Positions 1-7,587 are shown, numbered from the stretch's first letter. The stretch: DNA of 64,000 bases from Desulfobulbaceae bacterium UBA5611 (GCA_002424635.1 DIKT01000043.1:25136-89135), one strand, 5' to 3'. The notes: generated by a model not told the origin, from the sequence alone. Numbers and translations: made by a program.

Positions 1-279
1 AAAGACGGCTGGGTCCAGACTCAGGACTTTGAAAACGATAAGGGCTGGATTCATAATTCACTGCTGAGCAAAGAGTCTCACGTAATTGTAAAAGTAAATA
101 AAGGAAAAAATAAGCAAATCAACATCCGCAGCGGTCCGGGCACCAAATATAAAGTTGTCGGCAAAGCCTATTATGGTGTTGTGTTCAAAAAGACTAAACA
201 GCAACAGGGATGGATCAATGTAAAGCATGAATCCGGTCTGGAGGGATGGATCGACAGTTCGTTATTGTGGGGTTGGTAA
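1..279 (+). CDS. SH3-domain protein, C-terminal part (5' end outside window)
   Basis: The reading frame is open from base 1 to the TAA at 277-279, so only the last 92 residues are present. They contain a bacterial SH3 (SH3b) repeat recognisable by the RSGPGTKY motif near residue 49, with a preceding partial repeat ending in GWIHNSLL and a following GWIDSSLLWGW end. Such domains bind cell-wall peptides and are usually exported. This gene lies outside the prophage and belongs to the host chromosome. The signal peptide or any catalytic domain would be upstream of the window. Confidence 0.85.
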   Translation, partial: KDGWVQTQDFENDKGWIHNSLLSKESHVIVKVNKGKNKQINIRSGPGTKYKVVGKAYYGVVFKKTKQQQGWINVKHESGLEGWIDSSLLWGW

Positions 280-341
280 AACCTCAGCTAAAGATTATTT
301 TGCTCTTAAAGCCGGCCTTTACCTTATATGTAAAAGCAAAA

Positions 342-374
342 AACCCTTTTTAAGAAAAATTCTTAAAAAGGGTT
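342..374. terminator. Bidirectional terminator; original tRNA-Ser terminator
   Basis: A perfect 15-bp inverted repeat (342-356 with 360-374, loop AAA). On the minus strand it is followed by a U-rich tract, so it fits a terminator for the tRNA-Ser transcript that once ended at 385. On the plus strand it can end the SH3-domain gene. Integration of the prophage has separated it from the tRNA gene by 36 kb. Confidence 0.8.
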
Positions 375-384
375 GCTTTGGCAT

Positions 385-404
385 TGGCGGAGAAGGAGGG
401 ATTC
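385..404 (+). repeat. attL core repeat (3' end of tRNA-Ser)
   Basis: These 20 bases are identical to 36338-36357 and to the last 20 nt of tRNA-Ser(GCU), including the encoded CCA. This copy is the displaced host 3' end left when the phage integrated. The sequence beyond 404 no longer matches the tRNA. Confidence 0.9.
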
Positions 405-474
405 CCTTTCCACCACTTAAGTGCTTGAAATCATTAGAGCGCATGGTGTTATATTCCCGTTTTAATCGTTGAAA

Positions 475-492
475 AACCGGAATATACCGGAA
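475..492. repeat. Left putative integrase arm site
   Basis: An 18-base sequence (AACCGGAATATACCGGAA) identical to 36268-36285. It contains CCGG-N6-CCGG symmetry. In the circular phage the two copies would flank the core at about 70 and 52 bp, as arm-type binding sites of tyrosine integrases do. The integrase-binding role is inferred from position and duplication. Confidence 0.6.
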
Positions 493-526
493 CGCTCAGG
501 GGCGTTTTGCTGAGTTATTTTATCCT

Positions 527-1627
527 TCATTTTGCCTGCGGCCGGTCGAGTAAATTAACCGGCCGGCCGTCGGCAGTCGGGATCCATTTTGTGTACGTAT
601 CAACCGTTATTTGAAAGTTTTTGTGGCCGAGCTGGCGGGACACATAGACCGGCGATTCTCCGGCGGACAGCAGGCGGCTGGCATAGGTGTGGCGGATGTC
701 GTGGATGCGGCGGCGGCTGACTCCGGCCAGGGCCTGGGCCTTGCTGAACCAGCGCAGCATGGACCGTTGGGCCGGCAGCTGGCCCCCTTGCTCGAAGCAG
801 TAGAGCGCCCCTGGCGCCGCCTCTTTTTTGAGCTGCAGCAGCACCACCTGCAGGCCGTGGCTCATGTCCACCATCCTGGCCGCGTGGGTTTTGGTGGTCA
901 GGTGCACCACCTGGTGGGTGGCGGTACGCTGGACCTTGATCCGCCGGCCCTTGAAGCTGATATCATCCCAGCGCAGGGCAATGGCCTCACCCAGGCGCAT
1001 GCCGGTCATGAACAGGGTCAGGAACAGGGGATAGCTGGCCGGGTAATGTTGTTCCAGGGCGGCCAGCACCGCTTCCGCCTCGGCGCCGGTAAAGGGGGCA
1101 AATTCTTTTTTCATCTGCCGGGGCAGGCGCAAGCTGCGGCCGATATCAGTCACCGGATTGGCGGCGATCAGTTCGCTGTCGACGGCCATGGCAAAGATAC
1201 CGGACAGCACGGCGATCATGACCTCGATCAGCGACTGCGACGGCTGGCCCGGGCTGTTATAGATAGCCAGCAGGGCGTCCCGGATCGTGGCCCGCCGGAA
1301 TGACTCCAGGCGTTTGCGGCCGAGGGCCGGCAGCAGGTGATTGTCGAGCAGGCCCCGGTATTTGGTGTAGGTGCCAGCGGACCGCATCGGCGGCTTGATA
1401 TAGGTCTCCAGCCACAGGGCGGCATAGACAGCCAGGGTCGGCTGCTTGACCCGCTTCTCCGGATCCAGCCCCAGCCCTACCCTGACCAGCTCGACATTGA
1501 TCATCGCCGCCAGTTTCTCGGCCGCCGCCCTGGACGCCGTCCGGCGATACTGCTCGCTGCCATCCTTGCAGATCCGCACCCCCCACTTGCCGGAATTCTT
1601 CGGCTTTTCGACTGCCTTGGCACTCAT
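527..1627 (-). CDS. int: Phage integrase (tyrosine recombinase)
   Basis: Catalyses site-specific recombination between attP and the tRNA-Ser attB. With the start at 1627 (366 residues) the catalytic set is visible: R211 in GMRLGE, H309 and R312 in HDIRH, H335 in LGHKN and the nucleophile Y345 in DTYTKW. Residues 60-150 form the SAM-like core-binding domain, and the N-terminal 55 residues look like an arm-binding segment. An upstream in-frame start at 1696 would overlap the preceding gene by 56 bases, so 1627 is preferred, though its ribosome binding site is weak. It is the leftmost phage gene, next to attL, and is co-directional with the repressor. Confidence 0.93.
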   Translation of the reverse strand: MSAKAVEKPKNSGKWGVRICKDGSEQYRRTASRAAAEKLAAMINVELVRVGLGLDPEKRVKQPTLAVYAALWLETYIKPPMRSAGTYTKYRGLLDNHLLPALGRKRLESFRRATIRDALLAIYNSPGQPSQSLIEVMIAVLSGIFAMAVDSELIAANPVTDIGRSLRLPRQMKKEFAPFTGAEAEAVLAALEQHYPASYPLFLTLFMTGMRLGEAIALRWDDISFKGRRIKVQRTATHQVVHLTTKTHAARMVDMSHGLQVVLLQLKKEAAPGALYCFEQGGQLPAQRSMLRWFSKAQALAGVSRRRIHDIRHTYASRLLSAGESPVYVSRQLGHKNFQITVDTYTKWIPTADGRPVNLLDRPQAK

Positions 1628-1640
1628 CGGTTCATTAAAA

Positions 1641-1925
1641 CTACTGACATTGTTGCTGCTTCGTGTCCCAAGGTTCAACGCAAAGGATCTTACCACCCGT
1701 TATTACCCTATAAACAAGGGCATTGTCGTTGCAGTACACCTTGAAAATTTTTCCACCTACATAGGCTTCACCCATAACATGGCCGCCGTCCGATGATTCG
1801 CAGCTGAATCCTTTAATCCGGATAGCGTCTTCAAAAAAAGCATAATGCTCAGGCCTGATAATATCCGTTGCACCTTGAGCTTGCGAGGTTGTCAGTAAAA
1901 TTAATGCAAATATAAATTTTCTCAT
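1641..1925 (-). CDS. Small exported protein of the lysogeny region
   Basis: A 94-residue protein with a clear signal peptide (MRKFIFALILLTTSQAQGA) and a mature part with three cysteines, at about residues 42, 65 and 82, and a fourth near the end. An AGGAGA ribosome site precedes the ATG. It lies between the integrase (13-base gap to the int start) and the BRCT gene on the strand transcribed in lysogens. That is a typical place for lysogenic-conversion genes. I do not recognise the family. A role at the cell surface, such as exclusion of other phages, is only a positional guess. Confidence 0.75.
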   Translation of the reverse strand: MRKFIFALILLTTSQAQGATDIIRPEHYAFFEDAIRIKGFSCESSDGGHVMGEAYVGGKIFKVYCNDNALVYRVITGGKILCVEPWDTKQQQCQ

Positions 1926-1953
1926 ATGCTTGTCTCCTTAATCCATGTCGTTT

Positions 1954-2592
1954 TCATAAGTGTTTAGCCCAATGATCTTCGTGAATTATTGCAATCTGGT
2001 TGCCATAAGTTCTTTTTCTTTGATCACGAAATAGCATGGCTGCTTCTATTTTTCTGCCGTAGGTGGTGTGCTGCCATTGCTCACTACTAAAGTTTCCTAT
2101 AACAAGGTAGTCTACCCAATCAGAAACACTTGTTTTCATGTTTCCGCCGCGCTCCATTATTGCCTGCTCACATATTTTTCTGGGACCATAGGCAAATTTC
2201 CCGGTGAAGCAAAAATGTTTTCCTTTAAATATTATTGGCGGGGCTGGTTTATCAAGTGGGAAGGTAGCTGATAATAATTCAACCGTTTCTGACGGTATCT
2301 GCTCGCCGGTGATACTTTTCAATATTTCAAACAGCTCTTTTTTTTCTTCATTATCAAGAATTCCATCAGAAAGCATCTCTTCTATTCTACCAAGAAGAGT
2401 GACAACTATTCTGTCACGGGCATATTTCACGTTTCTTTTCAGCCAGTCGAGAAGGAATACAGCCTCTTGTTGGTTAACTGAGCCATCGGCAACTACCCCT
2501 TTTGCAATACCTGTTAGCTCATCAATAGTTCTGTCATTGAGCATTGGCATGTTCATCTCCACACTGTATGGCTGGTAGTTTTCGTCTCTCAT
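1954..2592 (-). CDS. BRCT-domain protein with TerB-like N-terminal region
   Basis: From the ATG at 2592, which has an AAAGGGGG ribosome site, the product is 212 residues. An upstream ATG at 2622 has no such site. Residues about 15-105 are helical and carry a VVADGSVNQQEAVFLLDW segment like TerB/DjlA-type helical domains. Residues about 122-205 form a BRCT domain with KHFCFTGKF, a GG turn and VDYLVIG, resembling the C-terminal domain of NAD-dependent DNA ligase. BRCT domains bind DNA ends or protein partners. No catalytic ligase part is present. It sits between integrase and repressor, a spot often used for accessory or defence genes. Its function here is unknown. Confidence 0.82.
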   Translation of the reverse strand: MRDENYQPYSVEMNMPMLNDRTIDELTGIAKGVVADGSVNQQEAVFLLDWLKRNVKYARDRIVVTLLGRIEEMLSDGILDNEEKKELFEILKSITGEQIPSETVELLSATFPLDKPAPPIIFKGKHFCFTGKFAYGPRKICEQAIMERGGNMKTSVSDWVDYLVIGNFSSEQWQHTTYGRKIEAAMLFRDQRKRTYGNQIAIIHEDHWAKHL

Positions 2593-2668
2593 AGGATCGC
2601 CCCCTTTTGTTTTATTCCCCATTTACGGCATCGGCGGCCGGGTTTTGATTTGGAAAATCTTGGCCGGT

Positions 2669-3106
2669 CTATTTTTTTTCGATGAAGAGCCTGAATGAGT
2701 CGTAGTTGTCTCGCAGATAGAGATAAAAAGAAAGGCCATTGTCCGGGTATTTTGTAAACTCATCATCCATCCATTCAACAATATGCCGCAGGTGCCGCTC
2801 TTCCTGAGTGGGCCTCGGTCTCTTCCGCAGTTCCTCTTTTCTTGTTTCGCCCCATATTCTATTTTTTTCCTCGGTGGTTGGCGGGCTATTACTGATAATA
2901 GGCCCTTCACCAGTAAGGAGCCAGGCAGGATTGATTCCATATTTTAAGTTTATTTTTACAACCCAGTCTGATGGAAATTTTCCTCTTGTCTTTGCATCAG
3001 AAATTGATGCTGACCGTATACCGAGCATTTCTGCCAACTCTGTTTGATTTTTTAAATCTGTTTCTTTCCAAACTCTATCAAGAATTTCTTTAAAAGAATC
3101 AGACAT
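2669..3106 (-). CDS. CI-like phage repressor (HTH only)
   Basis: 145 residues with an N-terminal CI-type helix-turn-helix (about residues 8-65: QTELAEMLGIRSASISDAKT, then DWVVKINLKYGINPAWLLTGEG). The WLLTGEG ending is typical of phage CI helix-turn-helix domains. The rest (70-145) is charged and helical and shows no S24/LexA-type serine-lysine protease, so RecA-stimulated self-cleavage is unlikely. It is divergent from the Cro-like gene at 3188 and should bind the intergenic operators to maintain lysogeny. Confidence 0.88.
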   Translation of the reverse strand: MSDSFKEILDRVWKETDLKNQTELAEMLGIRSASISDAKTRGKFPSDWVVKINLKYGINPAWLLTGEGPIISNSPPTTEEKNRIWGETRKEELRKRPRPTQEERHLRHIVEWMDDEFTKYPDNGLSFYLYLRDNYDSFRLFIEKK

Positions 3107-3187
3107 TTAAGTTTTACCTATAAATATTTTACGCATAAGCGTATTTTTTTCTTGATTTAATATCAGGCTTAGCCTAATAGTGTTGGC
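3107..3187. promoter_or_regulatory. Lysis-lysogeny switch: operators and divergent promoters
   Basis: The gap between repressor and Cro-like gene contains an inverted repeat TACGC-ATAA-GCGTA (3130-3143) and a second, AGGCT-T-AGCCT (3165-3175). A rightward promoter is visible: TTGATT at 3152-3157, 17 bases, TAATAG at 3175-3180. The second palindrome lies between the -35 and -10 boxes, as expected for a repressor operator. The two palindromes differ in sequence, so they may bind different proteins. Confidence 0.65.
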
Positions 3188-3388
3188 ATGAACGTAAATA
3201 ACATAAAGGCAGAACTAATAATGAAAAACGTCAAGCAAACGGAAATTGCCAGGTCTTTAGGGATAACCTCTGCCAGCGTTAACGAAGTAATAACCGGCAG
3301 AAGGAAAAATCCTCGCATCCGTGAAGCTATCGCCGCTGCCATCAACAAGCCGGTCTCCGAGATCTGGCCCGAAGCAGAGCAAAACTAA
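3188..3388 (+). CDS. Cro/Ner-like DNA-binding protein
   Basis: A 66-residue protein that is almost entirely one helix-turn-helix (QTEIARSLGITSASVNEVITGRR, about residues 17-39) followed by IREAIAAAINKPVSEIWPE. This end is typical of Ner/Cro-like phage regulators. It is the first gene of the rightward early operon and faces the repressor. It is expected to repress the repressor promoter during lytic growth. Confidence 0.85.
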   Translation: MNVNNIKAELIMKNVKQTEIARSLGITSASVNEVITGRRKNPRIREAIAAAINKPVSEIWPEAEQN

Positions 3389-3618
3389 CGGCGGACTCTA
3401 CAGGAGCAACCGGCCGGAATAAAGAGCAAAACGCAGCACACCGGCGCAATCTACCGGACTCAACAGTACAAAAAAAATGCCCCCGCTCCTGTCGTCGGAA
3501 TGGTCCGATGGAATGAGATATCAACAGGTTGGCGCCTAGTCGATATCTTTAACAGGATGCGGGGACATAATCAAACATTTTCCCAGTTTAACCGTATGGG
3601 AATTTTGGGAGCAGGTAA

Positions 3619-4083
3619 ATGGCAAACCGACGACGACAAATGCAATCCTGGCAGATCCTCCATTTTGCCCGCAAGCATCTGGGCAACTCGGCCCTCTATG
3701 AGGTGTTCGGTCGAAAAAATTCCCGGGCGATTGATTACTGGGCGCAGGATCCGGCTTGCACAGATCGCCCACCGGAGGCTTACGACCCGATCCGCGGCAT
3801 CAAAAACCTGCTCGACCGCCTTGATGATATCGGTCATTGCGGCGTAGTCCGGGCTTGTATTGCCTATCTCTGCAGCGGCACCTCGCTTGATTGCGGTGAA
3901 CCGCTGCTGGTCGAGCCGCTGGCCACGATCGAGCAGGAGCTGCTGGCTGACTACCGCGCCCTGGCCCTGCTGCAGAATGCAATTGAAGACGGCCAGGATT
4001 GTAAAATGATCGACCGCCTGAAGGCCGATGCCATTGCTGAGATCGAGAGAACGGTAGCGAAATATAAAGGAGACCACGCATGA
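3619..4083 (+). CDS. Early phage protein, possible CII-like regulator
   Basis: 154 residues, with an AGCAGG ribosome site. The N-terminal part (MQSWQILHFARKHLG, then a short polar segment with RAIDYWAQDP) resembles the opening of phage regulatory CII-type proteins from other proteobacterial prophages. The rest is helical with four cysteines. It overlaps the next gene by an ATGA, which indicates translational coupling. I cannot assign it firmly; the regulator suggestion rests on layout and on a weak resemblance. The 230 bases before it hold no convincing gene. Confidence 0.7.
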   Translation: MANRRRQMQSWQILHFARKHLGNSALYEVFGRKNSRAIDYWAQDPACTDRPPEAYDPIRGIKNLLDRLDDIGHCGVVRACIAYLCSGTSLDCGEPLLVEPLATIEQELLADYRALALLQNAIEDGQDCKMIDRLKADAIAEIERTVAKYKGDHA

Positions 4084-4382
4084 ATCTGACTTTCCTTAAT
4101 CGCAAAGAGGTCTGCGAAAAATTGCGGATCTCGATCGACACCTTCGAGGCCTGGGTCCGGGCCGGTCTACCGGAGTATCGGATCGGCCGGATCATTATGG
4201 TTAAGCAGCAGGAGCTGGATGGCTTTATCGAGGCCCACGGCACCGCCGCCCAGAACGAGCTTGTCTCCAGCCTGGTCGCTGATGTGCTGGCTAAACCAAA
4301 ACGGCAACGAAAGGGTCGGGCCGGCAAGACTCAAACTGGAGCGTCAGCCGCAGCAACCCATATAAGCAGGAGGCCGTTATGA
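4080..4382 (+). CDS. Excisionase/AlpA-like HTH protein
   Basis: 100 residues. Residues about 5-55 form a winged HTH of the excisionase-like (HTH_17) type: LNRKEVCEKLRISIDTFEAW, then YRIGRIIMVKQQELDGFIE. The tail is basic (KPKRQRKGRAGK). Such proteins act as recombination directionality factors or as transcription activators. It is coupled to its neighbours by 4-base ATGA overlaps at both ends. It is the best candidate for an excisionase in this prophage, although its position away from int is not decisive. Confidence 0.75.
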   Translation: MNLTFLNRKEVCEKLRISIDTFEAWVRAGLPEYRIGRIIMVKQQELDGFIEAHGTAAQNELVSSLVADVLAKPKRQRKGRAGKTQTGASAAATHISRRPL

Positions 4383-4672
4383 TCTGGCAAGAGAAGCGGC
4401 CATTGCGCGGCAAGATCCGCCGGGGAATGCGTGACATTATCAATAGTAGTCCGGCTGATATTGTATCGGCCTTATCTGTGGTGTGTCTCCTCGGCACCAT
4501 CATTATCAGCACCATGTTCATCATGGGAGCGCGGCCGTCAAGCCCTGCTGCGGTGCTCTCCTTCCTCCACCGAGACTTCCTCACGTCTCCCTCCTCCCGT
4601 ACAGGCCGTGATCCCTATCCAGTAAGCAGGGCGGATCACGGCCGGGTTGTTGCCGGAGGTAGCGAAAAATGA
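4379..4672 (+). CDS. Small membrane protein of the early operon
   Basis: 97 residues with one hydrophobic segment at about residues 27-50 (ADIVSALSVVCLLGTIIIST). The N-terminus is basic, and a polar C-terminal half probably stays on one side of the membrane. It overlaps both neighbours by ATGA. I do not recognise it. Coupling on both sides supports it being a real gene, although the C-terminal composition is unremarkable. Confidence 0.55.
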   Translation: MIWQEKRPLRGKIRRGMRDIINSSPADIVSALSVVCLLGTIIISTMFIMGARPSSPAAVLSFLHRDFLTSPSSRTGRDPYPVSRADHGRVVAGGSEK

Positions 4673-5460
4673 AAATAGGAGTCGACGATAAGCAGGTCCA
4701 GGCTATGCTCCGGCGTCTGCCTAAGCAGGCTAGCAGAGCTGCTGAACAGGCGCTCGACTTCACGGCTGTGCGCATTGCCGACGCCGTGCGCACCCAAATG
4801 CTGCGGGGTTTTGATCAGCCAACCCAATATACCCTTAATAGCCTGAAGGTGACACCGACCAAGGGTCATAATATGCAGGCCTCGGTGTGGTTCAAAGAGC
4901 CTGATCGTATGGGTGATCATTATCTGGTGCCACAGGTGGAAGGCGGCAGGCGCAAGCTTAAGGGCTTTGAGCGGGCCTTAGGTAAAGATGAGTATATACC
5001 AGGTGTCGGCGCTAAGATGGACGGTCATGGTAACGTCAGCTCCAGCCAGATCCGGCAGATCCTGTCCGTCCTGGGCAAGGCTGAAGCCTCAGCCGGCTAT
5101 GACGCCAACCTAACAGCCAGAAGCGCCAAGCGCAACAAGAAGTCCCGTGACTATGTGGTAATCAAGCCAGGAAGCCGTGGCCGTCTGGCCCCTGGTGTCT
5201 ATCAACGGTATCAGACCGGTGTCGGCTTCGGGGCAAAAACCAAGCGCGCGTTACCTTTTGGCGAATGGCAACGCGGCCGCACCCGCGGTCGCTTCTCATC
5301 GGTAGTGCAAGCCAAAGGCCTCAAGCCAATACTGCTCAAGGGCCATACCGGTCGCTCGGTCCGCCCCTTACTACCTTTTTACCTAATTGCTCAAACCGAG
5401 TACGCTGCGCGTTTCACACCAGCCTTTTATTCCTCTTTTAATGCATTGATGTCGCGATGA
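4669..5460 (+). CDS. Tail-completion-like (gpZ/gp10-type) phage protein
   Basis: 263 residues. An amphipathic start (VQAMLRRLPKQASRAAEQAL) is followed by FDQPTQYTLNSLKVTP, a pattern I associate with a widespread phage protein annotated as minor tail or virion protein. A basic middle and PFYLIAQTEYAARFTPAFYSSF at the end recall tail-completion proteins of the lambda gpZ type. These join the tail to the head connector. It is odd that it lies in the early operon, about 15 kb from the other tail genes, coupled by ATGA to a small membrane protein. Confidence 0.65.
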   Translation: MKIGVDDKQVQAMLRRLPKQASRAAEQALDFTAVRIADAVRTQMLRGFDQPTQYTLNSLKVTPTKGHNMQASVWFKEPDRMGDHYLVPQVEGGRRKLKGFERALGKDEYIPGVGAKMDGHGNVSSSQIRQILSVLGKAEASAGYDANLTARSAKRNKKSRDYVVIKPGSRGRLAPGVYQRYQTGVGFGAKTKRALPFGEWQRGRTRGRFSSVVQAKGLKPILLKGHTGRSVRPLLPFYLIAQTEYAARFTPAFYSSFNALMSR

Positions 5461-5729
5461 TCTTTCTACGACTGATCCTCCTAGATTGCCCCAACGGGAG
5501 AGTTACGCTTTACCGCGGAGCGCCCTGGTCAGCTAGGCACATTGTTTTTTTTGTCTTTTTCCCCCGCACCCCCTTTCTAAAAAGCAAACCAGAAAATAAG
5601 CACCATCCCAAACAAATGGGTCCTTCCAGGCCTTTGTCTATTCAAGGGGTTTTCGCACCCCGGGGAAATCGCATGGACAAAGTTTTAAAAAGATCGGAAA
5701 AACGGAATCATGAAAGAGGATCATTATGA
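5457..5729 (+). CDS. Doubtful 90-residue reading frame
   Basis: This frame starts inside the stop of the previous gene (ATGA) and ends inside the ATGA start of the next, continuing the chain of 4-base overlaps. That is the only argument for it. The product looks like translated non-coding DNA: clusters of Phe and Pro, no domain, and a base composition with T and C runs (5539-5575) unlike the neighbours. The next gene has its own ribosome site (GAAAGAGGA). The stretch may instead be an untranslated spacer. Confidence 0.25.
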   Translation: MIFLRLILLDCPNGRVTLYRGAPWSARHIVFFVFFPRTPFLKSKPENKHHPKQMGPSRPLSIQGVFAPRGNRMDKVLKRSEKRNHERGSL

Positions 5730-6004
5730 GTGCAGGAAATAATGAAAACCAGCGGTTACTCTGTCCTCGATGTGGGGGCAGTAATATCTGGAAAAATGGG
5801 ACCAGTCGTGCAGGAAAACAGCAGCACCGTTGTCGGATGTGCAATCGTGTTTTCGTCGCTGAACCATATATTCAAAAGTCAATCGTTGAAATTGCCGACC
5901 GGCTCCTGGCAAATAATATCGGCATCCCTGTTGCTGCGCGGGTGTTGCAGGGGTTTGTCTCCAGACGGTGGTTGTATAGCCGAAAAGAGCAGGGTCAAAA
6001 ATGA
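5726..6004 (+). CDS. IS1 InsA-like zinc-ribbon/HTH protein
   Basis: 92 residues. An N-terminal zinc ribbon (CPRCGG at about residue 13 and CRMCNR at about residue 37) is followed by IVEIADRLLANNIGIPVAARVL, a helix-turn-helix. This is the same order as InsA, the DNA-binding regulator of IS1. No transposase catalytic part or IS1 end is present, so it is a domesticated DNA-binding protein rather than an insertion sequence. It has an AGAGGA ribosome site and is coupled by ATGA to the helicase gene. It may bind the phage origin or early promoters. Confidence 0.75.
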   Translation: MSAGNNENQRLLCPRCGGSNIWKNGTSRAGKQQHRCRMCNRVFVAEPYIQKSIVEIADRLLANNIGIPVAARVLQGFVSRRWLYSRKEQGQK

Positions 6005-7587
6005 GCGACATTAACGGCTACAAAGAACAAGTAAAGGCCAGGGTCTCCCAGGAAGAAGGGATCAAAAAACCGGCAGATCCACAACCTGCAGACGAAGAGC
6101 CTGATCTCGACTTCGTAGAACGCTGTTATCGAGCCAACGAAGTCGGAGACAGCCTGCTTTTTAACCGCCTATACCGTGACCAATTTCTCTTTAATGTCGT
6201 CTCCGGCCGCTGGATGTGTTACCAGGGTCCGCACTGGGAGATTGATCATCACTCTAAAACCAAGGCCGCGGCCGAGGGAGTGGTCCAACAATATCTCCGC
6301 CTCCTGGAGCAGGTAGAAGAAGAGCTGGAAGGACTGGGTGACAAAAACAAAGACAATGCCAGCCAACACGCTATTCTCAATTTTCGTAAAAAAGGCCTGT
6401 TAGAGCGGCTTAATCGCCTTCGGTCAGCCTCCGGCCGCAAAAGCATGCTGGAGTGTGCCGTCAGCAACTCCGATCCACTTACCGTCCATACGGATCTGCT
6501 CGACCAGCAGCCGTGGCTCTTCCCTTGTCAGAATGGGGTGATCGACCTCCGGACCGGCAATTTCAGCGCTGGTTCCCCCTCTTATTTACTTACCTCGGCC
6601 GCCCCCACCACATGGACAGGAATAAACACCCCTTGTCTAGCCTGGGAGTCCTTCCTGCGAGAAATTTTTGATAATAATCAAGAGGTCATCGATTACCTGC
6701 AGAAAGTGCTGGGTTATGTCATCACCGGTCTCAAAAGTGAACGCATCTTTATTGTTTTTTATGGGCCCCATGGCCAGAACGGCAAAGGCACATTGATTGA
6801 TGTGCTCTACCGGATCCTCGGTAAGTTGGCCGAGCCTATCAATTCAGAGATGTTGATGAGTCAGAAATTCGGTAAATCAGCTTCAGCACCATCTCCGGAA
6901 GTGCTGGCTCTTAAAGGAAAACGGTTGATCTGGGCCTCGGAGACCGAGGAAAAAAACAGTTTTGCCGAGGGTAAAATTAAGCTGTACAGCGGCGGTGATC
7001 CGCTGATCGGGCGCGGCATCAGTGAAAAAGAGCAGATCGTCTTTGATCCCAGCCACGTTTTGTTCCTGATCTGCAACGATCTGCCCAGGGCGAAGGCTAA
7101 AGATTCGGCTTTCTGGGAGCGGATCAAGGTTTTCAATTTCCCTCTTTCGTTCGTCTCCAACCCGGATCCAGCCAAGAACTATCAAAGACCGCGCGACAAA
7201 GAGTTGCTTGAGAAATTAACCGCCGAATCGTCAGGTATTCTGGCCTGGCTGGTCCGGGGCTGCAAGCTCTGGCAGGATAGCGGCAATCTTATTCCGCCCC
7301 AGAAAATAATTGATGACAGCCAGGATTATCGCAATCATGAGGATGACATGCAGGAGTTCATTGATGCCTGCTGCTTGGTTGATTTTACCGATGCCGGCAA
7401 CGACAATCGGTGCAGTGCTAAAGAAATCTATCAAGCCTTCCGCACCTGGTGGGAAGACAACAACCCGACCAGGCCGATCAGCCAGAAATCATTTTCCGAT
7501 CAGCTGCAGCTGAAAGGTTTCATCAAGATCAAATCCGACACCATTTTTTACCAGTTTCTCCGACTGGTTGTGACGACAGGGGTCTGA
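6001..7587 (+). CDS. Phage replicative helicase, P4/D5-type (SF3)
   Basis: 528 residues. The central and C-terminal part is a superfamily 3 helicase of the phage/plasmid primase C-terminal family. It has Walker A GPHGQNGKGT (about 254-263), Walker B KRLIWASE (about 305), and sensor/arginine region LICNDLPRAK (about 355). Before it lies the D5_N-like segment (PCQNGVIDLRTG). Residues about 448-525 form a winged-helix tail starting DMQEFIDACCLVD. The zinc-ribbon/Toprim primase is a separate gene (7921-9429), so this protein supplies unwinding and probably origin recognition. It is coupled upstream by ATGA. Confidence 0.92.
   Translation: MSDINGYKEQVKARVSQEEGIKKPADPQPADEEPDLDFVERCYRANEVGDSLLFNRLYRDQFLFNVVSGRWMCYQGPHWEIDHHSKTKAAAEGVVQQYLRLLEQVEEELEGLGDKNKDNASQHAILNFRKKGLLERLNRLRSASGRKSMLECAVSNSDPLTVHTDLLDQQPWLFPCQNGVIDLRTGNFSAGSPSYLLTSAAPTTWTGINTPCLAWESFLREIFDNNQEVIDYLQKVLGYVITGLKSERIFIVFYGPHGQNGKGTLIDVLYRILGKLAEPINSEMLMSQKFGKSASAPSPEVLALKGKRLIWASETEEKNSFAEGKIKLYSGGDPLIGRGISEKEQIVFDPSHVLFLICNDLPRAKAKDSAFWERIKVFNFPLSFVSNPDPAKNYQRPRDKELLEKLTAESSGILAWLVRGCKLWQDSGNLIPPQKIIDDSQDYRNHEDDMQEFIDACCLVDFTDAGNDNRCSAKEIYQAFRTWWEDNNPTRPISQKSFSDQLQLKGFIKIKSDTIFYQFLRLVVTTGV

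Noticed and set aside
3478..3540. 20-codon frame in the gap before 3619
   Set aside because: No ribosome site and no similarity; the gap also holds a distant GGAGC/GCTCC pairing but nothing convincing.
5726..6004. Insertion sequence of the IS1 family
   Set aside because: Only an InsA-like DNA-binding part is present; no catalytic frame, terminal repeats or target duplication seen.
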